Virus record (IMG/VR): IMGVR_UViG_3300046513_000178
Location: 1-54,711 of that record
DNA length: 54,711 nucleotides
Direction: 5' to 3' (one strand)
Source: a virus
The first letter of the stretch is position 1. Each line of letters begins with the position of its first letter. Both the position numbers and the translations under genes were made by a program. Below, piece by piece: positions 29,577 to 36,853 of this stretch. Below the pieces are notes generated by a model. It saw only the letters and a program-made list of their open reading frames with translations, did not search any database and was not told the origin of the DNA.

Positions 29577-29601
29577 GCCGGGTCATTGATGTTGCCCCGG
29601 C
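29577..29601 (+). repeat. TTGATGT stem-loop 4 (terminator-like)
   Basis: GCCGGGTCA and TGCCCCGGC (one T-C mismatch) around TTGATGT (29586-29592), then CCTTTTTC. Located 27 bp after ardA and 31 bp before the next ATG. The T-run makes this copy resemble an intrinsic terminator. Confidence 0.78.
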
Positions 29602-29631
29602 CTTTTTCATGCCCTGGAAAGGACACACACC

Positions 29632-29958
29632 ATGCGTAACCCCTTCGCTCGCATCGTTGCCCACTTCCGTAAGCCTGCCTCGGTCGAGGTGGTTGAGATC
29701 GACTTCGGCACGCTCAACCGGTACACGGTCGTCCTGGACTGGGCGGGGGATTACGGGTTCTTCGACGCGCCCGTAATGCACATCGAGGCACCCAACCGGA
29801 TGGGCGCTTTCGAGGCCGCCCGCGAGGCTGCCTGGGAGGAGTACGCGGGGCACATTGACGAGATCCCCCAGGGTGCCGAGTACGACGACGTGGAGGCGTC
29901 AGAGCTGTGGTACTCGGTCGCGATTCTGGAGGGCTGGTCGGTCGAGGCGGCTGCCTGA
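29632..29958 (+). CDS. Unknown protein, paralogue of the 30036 gene
   Basis: 108 aa from ATG 29632 with GGAAAGG upstream. Basic N-terminus (MRNPFARIVAHFRKP), then 'NRYTVVLDWAGDYGFFDAPVMHIEAPNRMGAFEAAREAAWEEYAG' and 'LWYSVAILEGW'. The order and spacing match the next gene, so the two arose by tandem duplication. No family recognised. Confidence 0.75.
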   Translation: MRNPFARIVAHFRKPASVEVVEIDFGTLNRYTVVLDWAGDYGFFDAPVMHIEAPNRMGAFEAAREAAWEEYAGHIDEIPQGAEYDDVEASELWYSVAILEGWSVEAAA

Positions 29959-29980
29959 TCTGAACGGTTGAGTTTGGTTG

Positions 29981-30002
29981 CGGCCGGGCCAGTGCCCGGC
30001 CG
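29981..30002 (+). terminator. Hairpin between the paralogue pair
   Basis: CGGCCGGGC-CAGT-GCCCGGCCG, a perfect 9-bp stem followed by TTTCC. It is in the same relative position as the TTGATGT hairpin ahead of the first paralogue but with a different loop. Confidence 0.6.
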
Positions 30003-30035
30003 TTTCCATGCCCACCCGAACAGAAAGGGGCACCC

Positions 30036-30308
30036 ATGGTTCGCTCACTCATTACGCTCGCCGCTCGGCTCCGCCTGAATCCGTACACCGTTGTCCGTGA
30101 CTGGGACTCGGACATGTTCGATGCGGGATGCGATGACATCCGCGTCCAGGATGACCCCGAGGTATTCCACGTGTGGGCCGCCAATGCCTCGGACGCTTCG
30201 GATGAAGCCGACCGCTTGGCCGAAGAGAAGTTCGGGGAAGAGGTCGCGTACTTCCTGCACTCCGTAGCCGTGCTGCGTGGCCACGCCCCGTTGGTGGATG
30301 CCCGATGA
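30036..30308 (+). CDS. Unknown protein, paralogue of the 29632 gene
   Basis: 90 aa from ATG 30036 with GAAAGGGG upstream. 'NPYTVVRDWDSDMFDAG...VFHVWAANASDASDEADRLAEEKFGEEVAYFLHSVAVLRGH' aligns with the 29632 product (YTVV-x-DW, A-rich helix, SVA-x-L-x-G). Acidic. Its stop overlaps the next start. Function unknown. Confidence 0.75.
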   Translation: MVRSLITLAARLRLNPYTVVRDWDSDMFDAGCDDIRVQDDPEVFHVWAANASDASDEADRLAEEKFGEEVAYFLHSVAVLRGHAPLVDAR

Positions 30309-30517
30309 CGGTCAGCACCCTTTCCCGCTTCCGCTGTGCCAAGTACCAGCGCATAGAGGCCGAGTTCGCACATGAGGTCAAGAACCTGCACGGCACGGCG
30401 ACGCTCAACATGAATGACCAGGTGGCCCGTTCCGCGGCTACGTGGGAGCTGGGGGCGAAACGCTCGATGGCCCGAAAGCTAGACAGCCACTTGCGCCGCT
30501 GCGGCGTGTGCCGCTAA
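30305..30517 (+). CDS. Small basic protein, unknown
   Basis: 70 aa; ATG 30305 overlaps the previous stop (ATGA). Basic and helical, ending in HLRRCGVCR, a C-x2-C that could join a zinc site. The pattern 'MARKLDSHLRRCGVC' resembles zf-HC2-like anti-sigma knuckles only loosely. Unknown function. Confidence 0.68.
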   Translation: MTVSTLSRFRCAKYQRIEAEFAHEVKNLHGTATLNMNDQVARSAATWELGAKRSMARKLDSHLRRCGVCR

Positions 30518-30536
30518 CCCGAGATAGGAACCCCCC

Positions 30537-30845
30537 TTGAACATCTGTGACTTCTGCACGGCCAGCGCACCCGAGTGCGTCTACGTGATCCCCATGGGCT
30601 TCATGCCGTCCATCGGTGGCGTAATGCAGTTCGATGACGGCCGCTGGAATGCGTGCGCCGAGTGCGCGGCCCTGGTCGACGCTCGCCACCCCGGAAAGCT
30701 GGCCGCTCACGTCGTCGGCGTGATGGAGCGCGACGCCCTTAACCCCATGGTCCTGACGGCCGAAGGTCGGGCGGAGCTGCTCGTCATTCTGTCCACCCAA
30801 TACGCGGCCCTGTTCGACGCCAACCCCTCTAAGGAGAGCCTGTAA
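30537..30845 (+). CDS. Unknown zinc-finger-like protein
   Basis: 102 aa from TTG 30537 (GATAGGAA upstream). N-terminal CDFC and later CAEC give a four-Cys zinc ribbon (ICDFCTASAPECVYVIPMG...WNACAECAALVDARH). The rest is helical. Its stop overlaps the next ATG. Similar Cys-ribbon small proteins occur in Streptomyces plasmids and phages; function unknown. Confidence 0.72.
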   Translation: MNICDFCTASAPECVYVIPMGFMPSIGGVMQFDDGRWNACAECAALVDARHPGKLAAHVVGVMERDALNPMVLTAEGRAELLVILSTQYAALFDANPSKESL

Positions 30846-31225
30846 TGCCCTGGTCCTACGACGTGCACACCTGCGAGAGCGACAGTCACGACGGCTTCTG
30901 CGCAATGAAGCTCGTGAACGAATACGGGGAGGACTGGAAGGCCGCTTACAAGGACGCATCCGAGCGTCCGCACGCCTTCGTCATGCTCCGCAACACGGTC
31001 AACGGCCGGGAGGCCGTCAGCTTCATGCACACGGCCGGGGGCGGCCGTTGCCACACGTGCGCAAGGCACCGCGGACCGGCCTACGACATGGTGGGCCTCG
31101 GCCTGGTCTACCTCTGCGACCAGTGCATACGCGGGTTCTACGAGGACGCCTGCGACCGCGCGAAGGCGGGCGGCCGGTACCGCCCGGAGCCGTACCGGCC
31201 TGCCCTCGAAAAGGCCCTCGCCTAG
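30845..31225 (+). CDS. Unknown Cys/His-rich protein
   Basis: 126 aa; ATG 30845 overlaps the previous stop (TAATG). A C-terminal zinc-ribbon (GRCHTCARHRGPAYDMVGLGLVYLCDQCIRGF) has two C-x2-C pairs; the N-terminus has further Cys (CESDSHDGFC). No family recognised. Possibly nucleic-acid binding. Confidence 0.74.
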   Translation: MPWSYDVHTCESDSHDGFCAMKLVNEYGEDWKAAYKDASERPHAFVMLRNTVNGREAVSFMHTAGGGRCHTCARHRGPAYDMVGLGLVYLCDQCIRGFYEDACDRAKAGGRYRPEPYRPALEKALA

Positions 31226-31262
31226 TCGCTTGTGTCACCCCCAGAGGCTCGCCGGCCTGGGG

Positions 31263-31631
31263 GTGGTGCTGGCCACTGGGAAGGGAGAGCAGTTGGAAGT
31301 CGACCCCGAGGACGTACGGGCCTACATGGTCCGTCAGGGAATGCGGACGGCGGATGACCGCTCGCCGGTAACGCCTCCGGAAGTCCGCTTCTACGTCGAG
31401 TACAAGCCGAGGGATGACGCTCGGGACGCTCGCGAGGCAGAGCGGAAACGTCAATGGGCGGAGATGTGGGAACGCTCGAAAGCCGCGCAAGAGAAGCGCT
31501 GGCAGATGAAAGAGCACATGCGTAAGGCCCGTGAGTGGGGCCGCGAAAACGGATTCTTCGTAGGCACGCGAGGCCGGATACCGGCGCGTGTATGGACCGG
31601 ATACCAGAAAGCGATAGGGGAGGAACTGTGA
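31263..31631 (+). CDS. Lsr2-like DNA-binding protein (C-terminal domain)
   Basis: 122 aa from GTG 31263; a TTG at 31230 is in frame. The C-terminus 'MRKAREWGRENGFFVGTRGRIPARVWTGYQKA' follows the Lsr2 DNA-binding domain (W-x-R-E-N-G...R-G-R-I-P...Y), whose RGR clamps the AT-rich minor groove. The N-terminal Lsr2 oligomerisation domain is replaced by an unrelated region and a charged helix (RDAREAERKRQWAEMWERSKAAQEKRW). It may counter host xenogeneic silencing or act as the phage's own silencer. Confidence 0.8.
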   Translation: MVLATGKGEQLEVDPEDVRAYMVRQGMRTADDRSPVTPPEVRFYVEYKPRDDARDAREAERKRQWAEMWERSKAAQEKRWQMKEHMRKAREWGRENGFFVGTRGRIPARVWTGYQKAIGEEL

Positions 31632-31870
31632 GCCTGATGAAGCGATACGCCGAGGACTCCGAGGCACTGGCAGACCGCGCGGCGGTCATTGCCTGGACCG
31701 ATGACACAGACCAGCGCTTCGAGGAACTGAGGGCGCTTTACGCGGACTGCCACAAGGCGGCCGACATCTACGCCGACCCGGCTGCGGTCGCGGAACTGTT
31801 CGTGCAGAAGGTCACGGACACCTTCCATGAGGCACGCGGCCTGGTCGTCGGTCTCCCCGCTCTCGTCTGA
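31628..31870 (+). CDS. Unknown small acidic protein
   Basis: 80 aa from GTG 31628, which overlaps the Lsr2-like stop and has GGGGAGG upstream. All-helical and acidic (DSEALADRAAVIAWTDDTDQRFEELRALYADCHKAADIYADPAAVAELFVQKV). No family recognised. Confidence 0.7.
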   Translation: MSLMKRYAEDSEALADRAAVIAWTDDTDQRFEELRALYADCHKAADIYADPAAVAELFVQKVTDTFHEARGLVVGLPALV

Positions 31871-31889
31871 ACCCTGGAAAGGAACACCC

Positions 31890-32264
31890 GTGATCGAGAA
31901 CATCAAGCCGCAGGACACCTACGACCACATCTTCGGGGCCTCGTTCGACATGTACTCCTGGTGGGGAGTCGTCCGGGCGGAATGGGACCAGCGCGGCGAC
32001 GCTCCCGACTTCTGGAATGTGATTGTCCCCATCGATGACCCGTACAACGACGGGCCCGCGCTTGAAATGGTCGTGACGCACAACATCCTGTTGGGTGCCA
32101 TGTGGCGGATAGTCGACGGTCGAGTGTCCAAGTACGTGAGTCAGTACACGTACGAGGAATGCGTGTCCTTCCTGAAGGACGGGCCGGAACACGCGGACTT
32201 CGATGCGGACTCGGCCGACCAGGTAATGCAGGTCGCCACGCTCGGAGAGGTGGTTTACGGATGA
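31890..32264 (+). CDS. Unknown protein
   Basis: 124 aa from GTG 31890 with GGAAAGGA upstream. Acidic, aromatic-rich ('YDHIFGASFDMYSWWGVVRAEWDQRGDAPDFWNVIVPIDDPYND'). Its stop overlaps the next ATG. No family recognised. Confidence 0.74.
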   Translation: MIENIKPQDTYDHIFGASFDMYSWWGVVRAEWDQRGDAPDFWNVIVPIDDPYNDGPALEMVVTHNILLGAMWRIVDGRVSKYVSQYTYEECVSFLKDGPEHADFDADSADQVMQVATLGEVVYG

Positions 32265-32479
32265 CGGTTGGAGAGCTGCGCAAGTTGCTGGCAGGTGTGC
32301 CGGACGACTTCCAGGTGATCATGTCCAAGGACTCATGCGGGAATTACTACCGCCCGTTCTACCGGGCGACGTCCGGCGTGATTGATGCTGACCCACGCTG
32401 GATTGAGCCGCGCGAGGAATTTTGGCTGCCGGGGGAGCCGGAACCGACCGCTAACGCGGTCGTGTTCTACCCCGGGTGA
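32261..32479 (+). CDS. Small protein, unknown
   Basis: 72 aa; ATG 32261 overlaps the previous stop (ATGA). 'MTVGELRKLLAGVPDDFQVIMSKDSCGNYYRPF' is a helix-strand pattern shared with the 18187 product (LIIDAVKQLQEHGDIPVVIPDSG) and with many small phage proteins. Function unknown. Confidence 0.74.
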   Translation: MTVGELRKLLAGVPDDFQVIMSKDSCGNYYRPFYRATSGVIDADPRWIEPREEFWLPGEPEPTANAVVFYPG

Positions 32480-32497
32480 CGAACGCCTTTAGTGAGA

Positions 32498-32522
32498 GCC
32501 GGGGCATTGATGTTGCCCCGGC
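32498..32522 (+). repeat. TTGATGT stem-loop 5
   Basis: GCCGGGGCA and TGCCCCGGC, a perfect 9-bp stem around TTGATGT (32507-32513), 18 bp after a stop and 36 bp before the next gene. It is preceded by TTTAGTGAGA, similar to the TAGTCG-type bases before copies 2 and 3. No T-run follows (CTTCGC). Confidence 0.8.
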
Positions 32523-32558
32523 CTTCGCTATGGACGCTCGGACAAGGGGAGATTGAGC

Positions 32559-32744
32559 GTGAAAAAGATGGTTGAGGTCGTGCACTGCGATGCCTGCGAC
32601 AAGAAGGGCGATGAGCGGGACGCGACAACCGCACTTTCGGTAGCCGGGGATTCCTACGACCTGTGCGACGAGCACGGGGAGAAGTTCCGCGCCTACTTCG
32701 AAGCCCTGTTCACCACTGAGACGACGACCGCGCAGAGCGCGTAA
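32559..32744 (+). CDS. Small zinc-binding protein
   Basis: 61 aa from GTG 32559 (GGGGAG upstream); TTG 32553 in frame is possible. 'VHCDACDKKGDERDATTALSVAGDSYDLCDEHGEKFRAYFEAL' has C-x2-C and C-x2-H, a treble-clef-like knuckle seen in small actinobacterial proteins, some fused to Lsr2-type domains. It directly precedes the DUF3987 gene. Confidence 0.74.
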   Translation: MKKMVEVVHCDACDKKGDERDATTALSVAGDSYDLCDEHGEKFRAYFEALFTTETTTAQSA

Positions 32745-32755
32745 GGGATCAACAC

Positions 32756-34180
32756 ATGTCCAAGGCTTTTGAGTCCATGAAGTACGGCCCCATCGGTGAG
32801 GCCGTGACCAACGCGATGCCGCACACGGAGGCGGACCCGATAGGCGTGCTTGCGTCCACGCTGGCCGTGTTCTCGGCGGCCCTCAATGGCCGAGTCCTCA
32901 TGGAAGGGGGCAGGCCGGCCGTCATCTGGACGGTCCTTGTCGGCAAGTCCGCACTTGGTCGGAAGGGCACCGCGAAGCGGACCACTGACCGCATCTTGGC
33001 CCCGTCCATCGGTGGCTTCATGCACCAGCGCACGTTCGCGGGTGTCACGTCGGGCCCGTCCCTGGTGAACATGCTTTACACGCTTGAGATGGACTCCCCC
33101 CGCTCGGAGATGGGGCAGGACGGTCGGGCGCTGATCGTGGAAGAGGAATGGTCGGCCATCCTGAAGCGGTCGCGCCGTTGCCCGACTTTCAGTCAGCAGC
33201 TCCGCACCGCATGGGACGGGGCCCCGATCTCGAACACCACCAAGAAGGGCATCCAAGAGGTTGCGCGCCCTCTGCTGGGCTTCCACAGCCACATCACGCC
33301 GGGGGAGTGGGCGAAGTATGTGACCGCGACTGAGGCCCTGGGCGGTTCGTTCAACCGCCTGTTGCCGGTCCTGGTGGAGCGGTCGAAAATGCTCCCGTAC
33401 AACCACAAGCCGAAGATCGCGGAGACCAAGGCTCTCACGGAGGCGTACCACTGGGCGCTGCGTGAACAGCGGGTGATCGCTTTCTCGGCCGACGCCGGGC
33501 GTCGGTATGACGAGCTGCGGGCGATCATCGAGGACCGCATGGCGGAGATGCCCGAGCACCTGTCCTGCTACATGGAGCGGTCGGCCGAACAGGTCGCCCG
33601 AGTCGCTGCCATCTTCACGGCGTCCGAGCGTAAGACGAAGATCAGCCGCAAGGCTCTGGAAGCTGCCTGGGCTTTCGTCTCGTACTCCATGGCCAGTGTC
33701 GAGAAGCTGGTGATGGACTCCGCGAACGCTTCACAGAAGGCGGTCAAGACCGTGCCGGACATGGTCCGGGAGAAGCTGGAGATGTACGGCGGCGAGGTCA
33801 CCTCGACGCTTCTCCTGCGGTCGCTGGGTACGCGGGTCACGGCCGCGAGCCTGAAGGCGATGGTGGCTGACATGCCGGACGTGGAAATGACCACGGAAAA
33901 GCGGACGGCTGGCCGCGGGGCTCCCACGATCATTTACCGCCTGGTTGATGTCCAGGCGGAAGTGATCACGCCCGAAGAGCCCAAGCCGACGCCGGTTGAT
34001 GAGGTGAAGGTGCCCGTCAAGACGCCCAAGCGGAAGGTAGCGACGAAGCCTCGACTGTCCGTCGTCGGCTCCACCGAGCAGCCGGTGAAGGCCAGCAAGG
34101 CGGGGGCTAAGAAGAGCACGGTTCCCGCGAAGGCTCCCGCCCCCGCCTCCCTTGAAGAGCAGCTGGCCGCCCTCTTCTAA
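32756..34180 (+). CDS. DUF3987-type P-loop ATPase, likely replication-associated
   Basis: 474 aa from ATG 32756. 'YGPIGEAVTNAMPHTEADPIGVLASTLAVFSAALNGRV', a P-loop-like 'LVGKSALGRKGT', Walker B-like 'ALIVEEEWSAILKR', 'GHI'-type 'LGFHSHITPGEW' and 'GSFNRLLPVLVERSKMLPY' follow the DUF3987/YfjI family, found in phages, plasmids and ICEs next to primase functions. The C-terminal 80 residues are Lys/Pro/Ala-rich. No primase domain is present. It also contains TTGATGT stem-loop 6 within its coding sequence. Confidence 0.82.
   Translation: MSKAFESMKYGPIGEAVTNAMPHTEADPIGVLASTLAVFSAALNGRVLMEGGRPAVIWTVLVGKSALGRKGTAKRTTDRILAPSIGGFMHQRTFAGVTSGPSLVNMLYTLEMDSPRSEMGQDGRALIVEEEWSAILKRSRRCPTFSQQLRTAWDGAPISNTTKKGIQEVARPLLGFHSHITPGEWAKYVTATEALGGSFNRLLPVLVERSKMLPYNHKPKIAETKALTEAYHWALREQRVIAFSADAGRRYDELRAIIEDRMAEMPEHLSCYMERSAEQVARVAAIFTASERKTKISRKALEAAWAFVSYSMASVEKLVMDSANASQKAVKTVPDMVREKLEMYGGEVTSTLLLRSLGTRVTAASLKAMVADMPDVEMTTEKRTAGRGAPTIIYRLVDVQAEVITPEEPKPTPVDEVKVPVKTPKRKVATKPRLSVVGSTEQPVKASKAGAKKSTVPAKAPAPASLEEQLAALF
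33937..33959 (+). repeat. TTGATGT stem-loop 6, inside the DUF3987 gene
   Basis: CCGCCTGG and CCAGGCGG, a perfect 8-bp stem around TTGATGT (33945-33951), lying in codons for YRLVDVQAE. The stem differs from all others while the loop is identical. It is the only one inside a gene. Confidence 0.62.
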
Positions 34181-35643
34181 TGCGACACAACTTGAGAGCG
34201 CACCCCGAAGGGCGCTTGCAGTGCACCGCTTGCCGGGCCGCATTCCTGACGAAGGAGTCGGCCCGGCTCTCTGTTGCCTCGTGCCCTGAGATCCCGGTGG
34301 CGCACGGCCACCAATACGAGCGAGAGCACGTCCTCTACCCCTTCTCCTACACCCGAGGAGACGGGTACGGGCCTGACCGCTTGTGCGACGTAATCGGCTG
34401 CGAGCAGTGCGTAGGCCATGCCTGCGACTGCGACGTATGCGCCCAACGACTTGAAATCCCGAGCCTGCGAATCCTCATGGATAACCACGACGTAGGCCGT
34501 GCCCGCTCTATCAACTGGGAGATGGAAGACATGGAAAACGACCTCAAGACCAAGCTGGCCGGCGTCAAGCACGGCGACTACGTGAGCGCTTCGGGAGTCG
34601 ACACCCGAGGGCACAAGGTGACCCGCGTTGGCTTCCTGCTGTGGGAGCCGAAGGAGGTCAAGGCGCAGCGTGACGGGGTCTCGGTCAAGGCGTGGCGGGT
34701 GTTCGTGGGCGACAAGAGCCAGGACGCCACGGACCGTTCAACCTGGGTGACCATGTTCGGGGACACGGGAACGATCGAGCTGCTGACCGCCGACCCGGCC
34801 GGGATCGAGTGGCAGGACACCGAGCTGCGGGCGTGCGTCAGCTCGGCCGTCATCCTCTTCGGAGGCAAGGCCGGGAAGAGCAGCAAGGGCCCGAGCAAGG
34901 CCGTAAAGGTGAGCGTCACCTACACCGACAGCGGGGCGTACGAGCTGCGCGACCTGGAGACGCGCGAGCTGGTTGACACCATGCGTCTCCAGTCCCGCGT
35001 CTGGTGGGCGGCGATGCCCGATGCCCACTACAAGGCCATGGACGCTGACGGTTTCAAGGCCGCGATCCGCGGTCATGGTCCGGCTCTGGTCGAGGACGAC
35101 GACGAGCACCAGGACCAGGACGAGACGCCCGATCCCGAGTGGCAGAAGCGCAAGATGGGGGACTTCGTGAACTGGGGCAACGCTCCCCGGTACTTCCGCT
35201 ACGGCGGTCTCGCGAAGCGCAAGCCGAAGGTTGACGCCATGGTCCGTGTCCGGTGGGCGGAGTCCCGGTTCGGCATGAACAAACTGGTCGACGTGCACAC
35301 CAATGAGGTGGTGGACGAGGTGCACACGGCCTCGAAGATTTGGGCCGTCCCTGCCACTGACGAAGAGATCGTGGCCCTGCCGCCGCTGGTCGAGCTGCCC
35401 GACGCTCGCCCTGACTACTCGCTTCCGCCCGAGGAGCGGAACGAGCGCCTGGCGGTCGAGGAGGACCAGGAGGAAGAGGAGTACATCGAGCCGCGGAAGC
35501 CGATCCGGTCGGGTGTCCTCTTCGAAGGGTGGCTCGGGGAGAGGGACGAGACGGGGGGATTCAAGGTGTGGGACAACGCCCGACGCCGCGTGATCGGTTG
35601 GCTGAGCGCCGACTACACCATGTTCCGCCCGGTCGGGGCGTGA
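34180..35643 (+). CDS. Large unknown protein following the ATPase
   Basis: 487 aa; ATG 34180 overlaps the DUF3987 stop (TAATG). The N-terminal 90 residues hold a zinc-ribbon-like set (CTACRAAF) and a further Cys cluster (CDVIGCEQCVGHACDCDVC). From about residue 118 (MENDLKTKLAGVKHGDYVSASG) several beta-rich repeats end in acidic linkers (DDDEHQDQDETPDPE, EEDQEEEEYIEP). An internal start at 34531 could give a second product. No family recognised; tight coupling suggests work with the ATPase. Confidence 0.78.
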   Translation: MRHNLRAHPEGRLQCTACRAAFLTKESARLSVASCPEIPVAHGHQYEREHVLYPFSYTRGDGYGPDRLCDVIGCEQCVGHACDCDVCAQRLEIPSLRILMDNHDVGRARSINWEMEDMENDLKTKLAGVKHGDYVSASGVDTRGHKVTRVGFLLWEPKEVKAQRDGVSVKAWRVFVGDKSQDATDRSTWVTMFGDTGTIELLTADPAGIEWQDTELRACVSSAVILFGGKAGKSSKGPSKAVKVSVTYTDSGAYELRDLETRELVDTMRLQSRVWWAAMPDAHYKAMDADGFKAAIRGHGPALVEDDDEHQDQDETPDPEWQKRKMGDFVNWGNAPRYFRYGGLAKRKPKVDAMVRVRWAESRFGMNKLVDVHTNEVVDEVHTASKIWAVPATDEEIVALPPLVELPDARPDYSLPPEERNERLAVEEDQEEEEYIEPRKPIRSGVLFEGWLGERDETGGFKVWDNARRRVIGWLSADYTMFRPVGA

Positions 35644-35764
35644 CCTTGTCTCCTCTCCTCATGCCCCAGAAGCGCCCCTCACGACTCGTGCAGGGGCGTT
35701 ACTCGTCTCTGGCTACGAAGTGGCGAGACGGGGTCTGGAAGGACTGACCCCCCACTGAATTACG

Positions 35765-35793
35765 GGCCCCCGGACGCAGGCCGGCCGGGGGCC
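35765..35793 (+). terminator. GGCCCCCGG hairpin (repeat of 28922) with T-run
   Basis: GGCCCCCGG and CCGGGGGCC around ACGCAGGCCGG, followed by TTTCCC. Together with the 28922 copy it is a duplicated regulatory hairpin. It lies 122 bp after the 34180 gene. Confidence 0.68.
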
Positions 35794-35890
35794 TTTCCCA
35801 TGCCCGAAAGGGGGCCGAGTGGCGAGAGCGCCACCAAGTCGGACCCGCGTCCGACCAACACAAAAACTCGAGTATGGAGACAGAAACATC

Positions 35891-36364
35891 ATGAGCAAGG
35901 GCAAGTGGATCGCTGGCGGAATCGTCGCCCTGGTCGTCATCGGTGCTGCTTCGGGTGGCAACGACGACTCGTCCAAGCCGAAGGCGGACAAGCCCGCGGT
36001 GGTCCAGTCGGAGACGCCGAAGGCGGCCGACAAGCCGAAGGCCACCAGCAAGCCGAAGGCGGCCCCGAAGTCGGTCAAGGAGCAGTTCGCGGCCTACGTG
36101 ACCAAGCACGGCACGGCGACCGAGGTTGCTGCGGTCAAGCACGTCACGAAGGTCCAGGGCGGAGACGAGATCAACAACATCTTGGACACCGCCGACGTCT
36201 ACACCGACTACTCGGGCGGGATGTTCGGCCAGCACGGCAACGACGGAAAGCTGATCGCTTCGGCGTTCGCTGACTGGCAGAAGAGCCGGGGCAAGTCGAG
36301 TGACAACGGTCTGGTGACCGTGTACGACAAGGACGCCGAGACGCTGTCCAACGGCAAGTTCTAG
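35891..36364 (+). CDS. Membrane-anchored protein with Lys/Pro linker
   Basis: 157 aa from ATG 35891 (GGAGAC upstream). One N-terminal membrane segment (WIAGGIVALVVIGAASGG), a Lys/Pro/Ala-rich linker of about 45 residues (KPKADKPAVV...KPKAAPK), then a soluble domain (VKEQFAAYVTKHGTATEVAAVKHVTKVQGGDEINNILDTADVYTDYSGGMFGQHGNDGKLIASAFADWQKS). Proteins with this layout occur in Streptomyces phages and plasmids. It would face the cell exterior; superinfection exclusion is a guess. Confidence 0.8.
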   Translation: MSKGKWIAGGIVALVVIGAASGGNDDSSKPKADKPAVVQSETPKAADKPKATSKPKAAPKSVKEQFAAYVTKHGTATEVAAVKHVTKVQGGDEINNILDTADVYTDYSGGMFGQHGNDGKLIASAFADWQKSRGKSSDNGLVTVYDKDAETLSNGKF

Positions 36365-36376
36365 TCGCAGGTGAGA

Positions 36377-36402
36377 GGGGCCCCCGTCTCCACGGGGGCC
36401 CC
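36377..36402 (+). terminator. Strong terminator after the membrane protein
   Basis: GGGGCCCCCGT-CTCC-ACGGGGGCCCC, a perfect 11-bp stem, followed by ACTTTGTG. Confidence 0.78.
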
Positions 36403-36469
36403 ACTTTGTGTGCACAAATCAGCCACATATGATCACCAGTTACATGAGCCATGAGGGGGCGCGAGTTAC

Positions 36470-36751
36470 ATGCCACAGACGAACATCGAGTGGTGGGCGA
36501 TGATGCAGGGATCACACACCATGCTCGGGATACCCACGTACGAGGTGGGTGAGCTGACCGAGGACGGCGAGTACTACCACGTCACTTTCAGCTACTCGGA
36601 GAGCGACGAATTCGCGGCCGCCAAGCTGATCATGGCAATCATCAAGCAGCATCCGCGCAAGGTCACCGTTGAGCACGATGGCGAGCACATCCGGATCGGG
36701 TACTTCTACCCTGCCTATATGGGTGACCCGCACGAGAAGCGCCCTTACTGA
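36470..36751 (+). CDS. Unknown 93-aa protein
   Basis: Starts at ATG 36470 with GAGGGGGCG upstream. Soluble, alpha/beta ('YEVGELTEDGEYYHVTFSYSESDEFAAAKLIMAIIKQHPRKVTVEHDGEHIRIGYFYPAYMG'). No family recognised. It is the last rightward gene and converges on the lysis genes, separated by a bidirectional terminator. Confidence 0.75.
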   Translation: MPQTNIEWWAMMQGSHTMLGIPTYEVGELTEDGEYYHVTFSYSESDEFAAAKLIMAIIKQHPRKVTVEHDGEHIRIGYFYPAYMGDPHEKRPY

Positions 36752-36762
36752 TCTGAAACGAG

Positions 36763-36800
36763 AAAAAGCCCCCTACGCCTCACGGCGTAGGGGGCTTTTT
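36763..36800. terminator. Bidirectional terminator between early and late halves
   Basis: AGCCCCCTACGCC-TCAC-GGCGTAGGGGGCT, a 13-bp perfect stem flanked by A5 on the left and T7 on the right, so it works from both strands. It ends both the rightward accessory block and the leftward late operon. Confidence 0.95.
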
Positions 36801-36853
36801 TTATGTCCACTCTCACGCGGACGTTCTCTCACTCCGAAGCGGACCCCTCCGCC

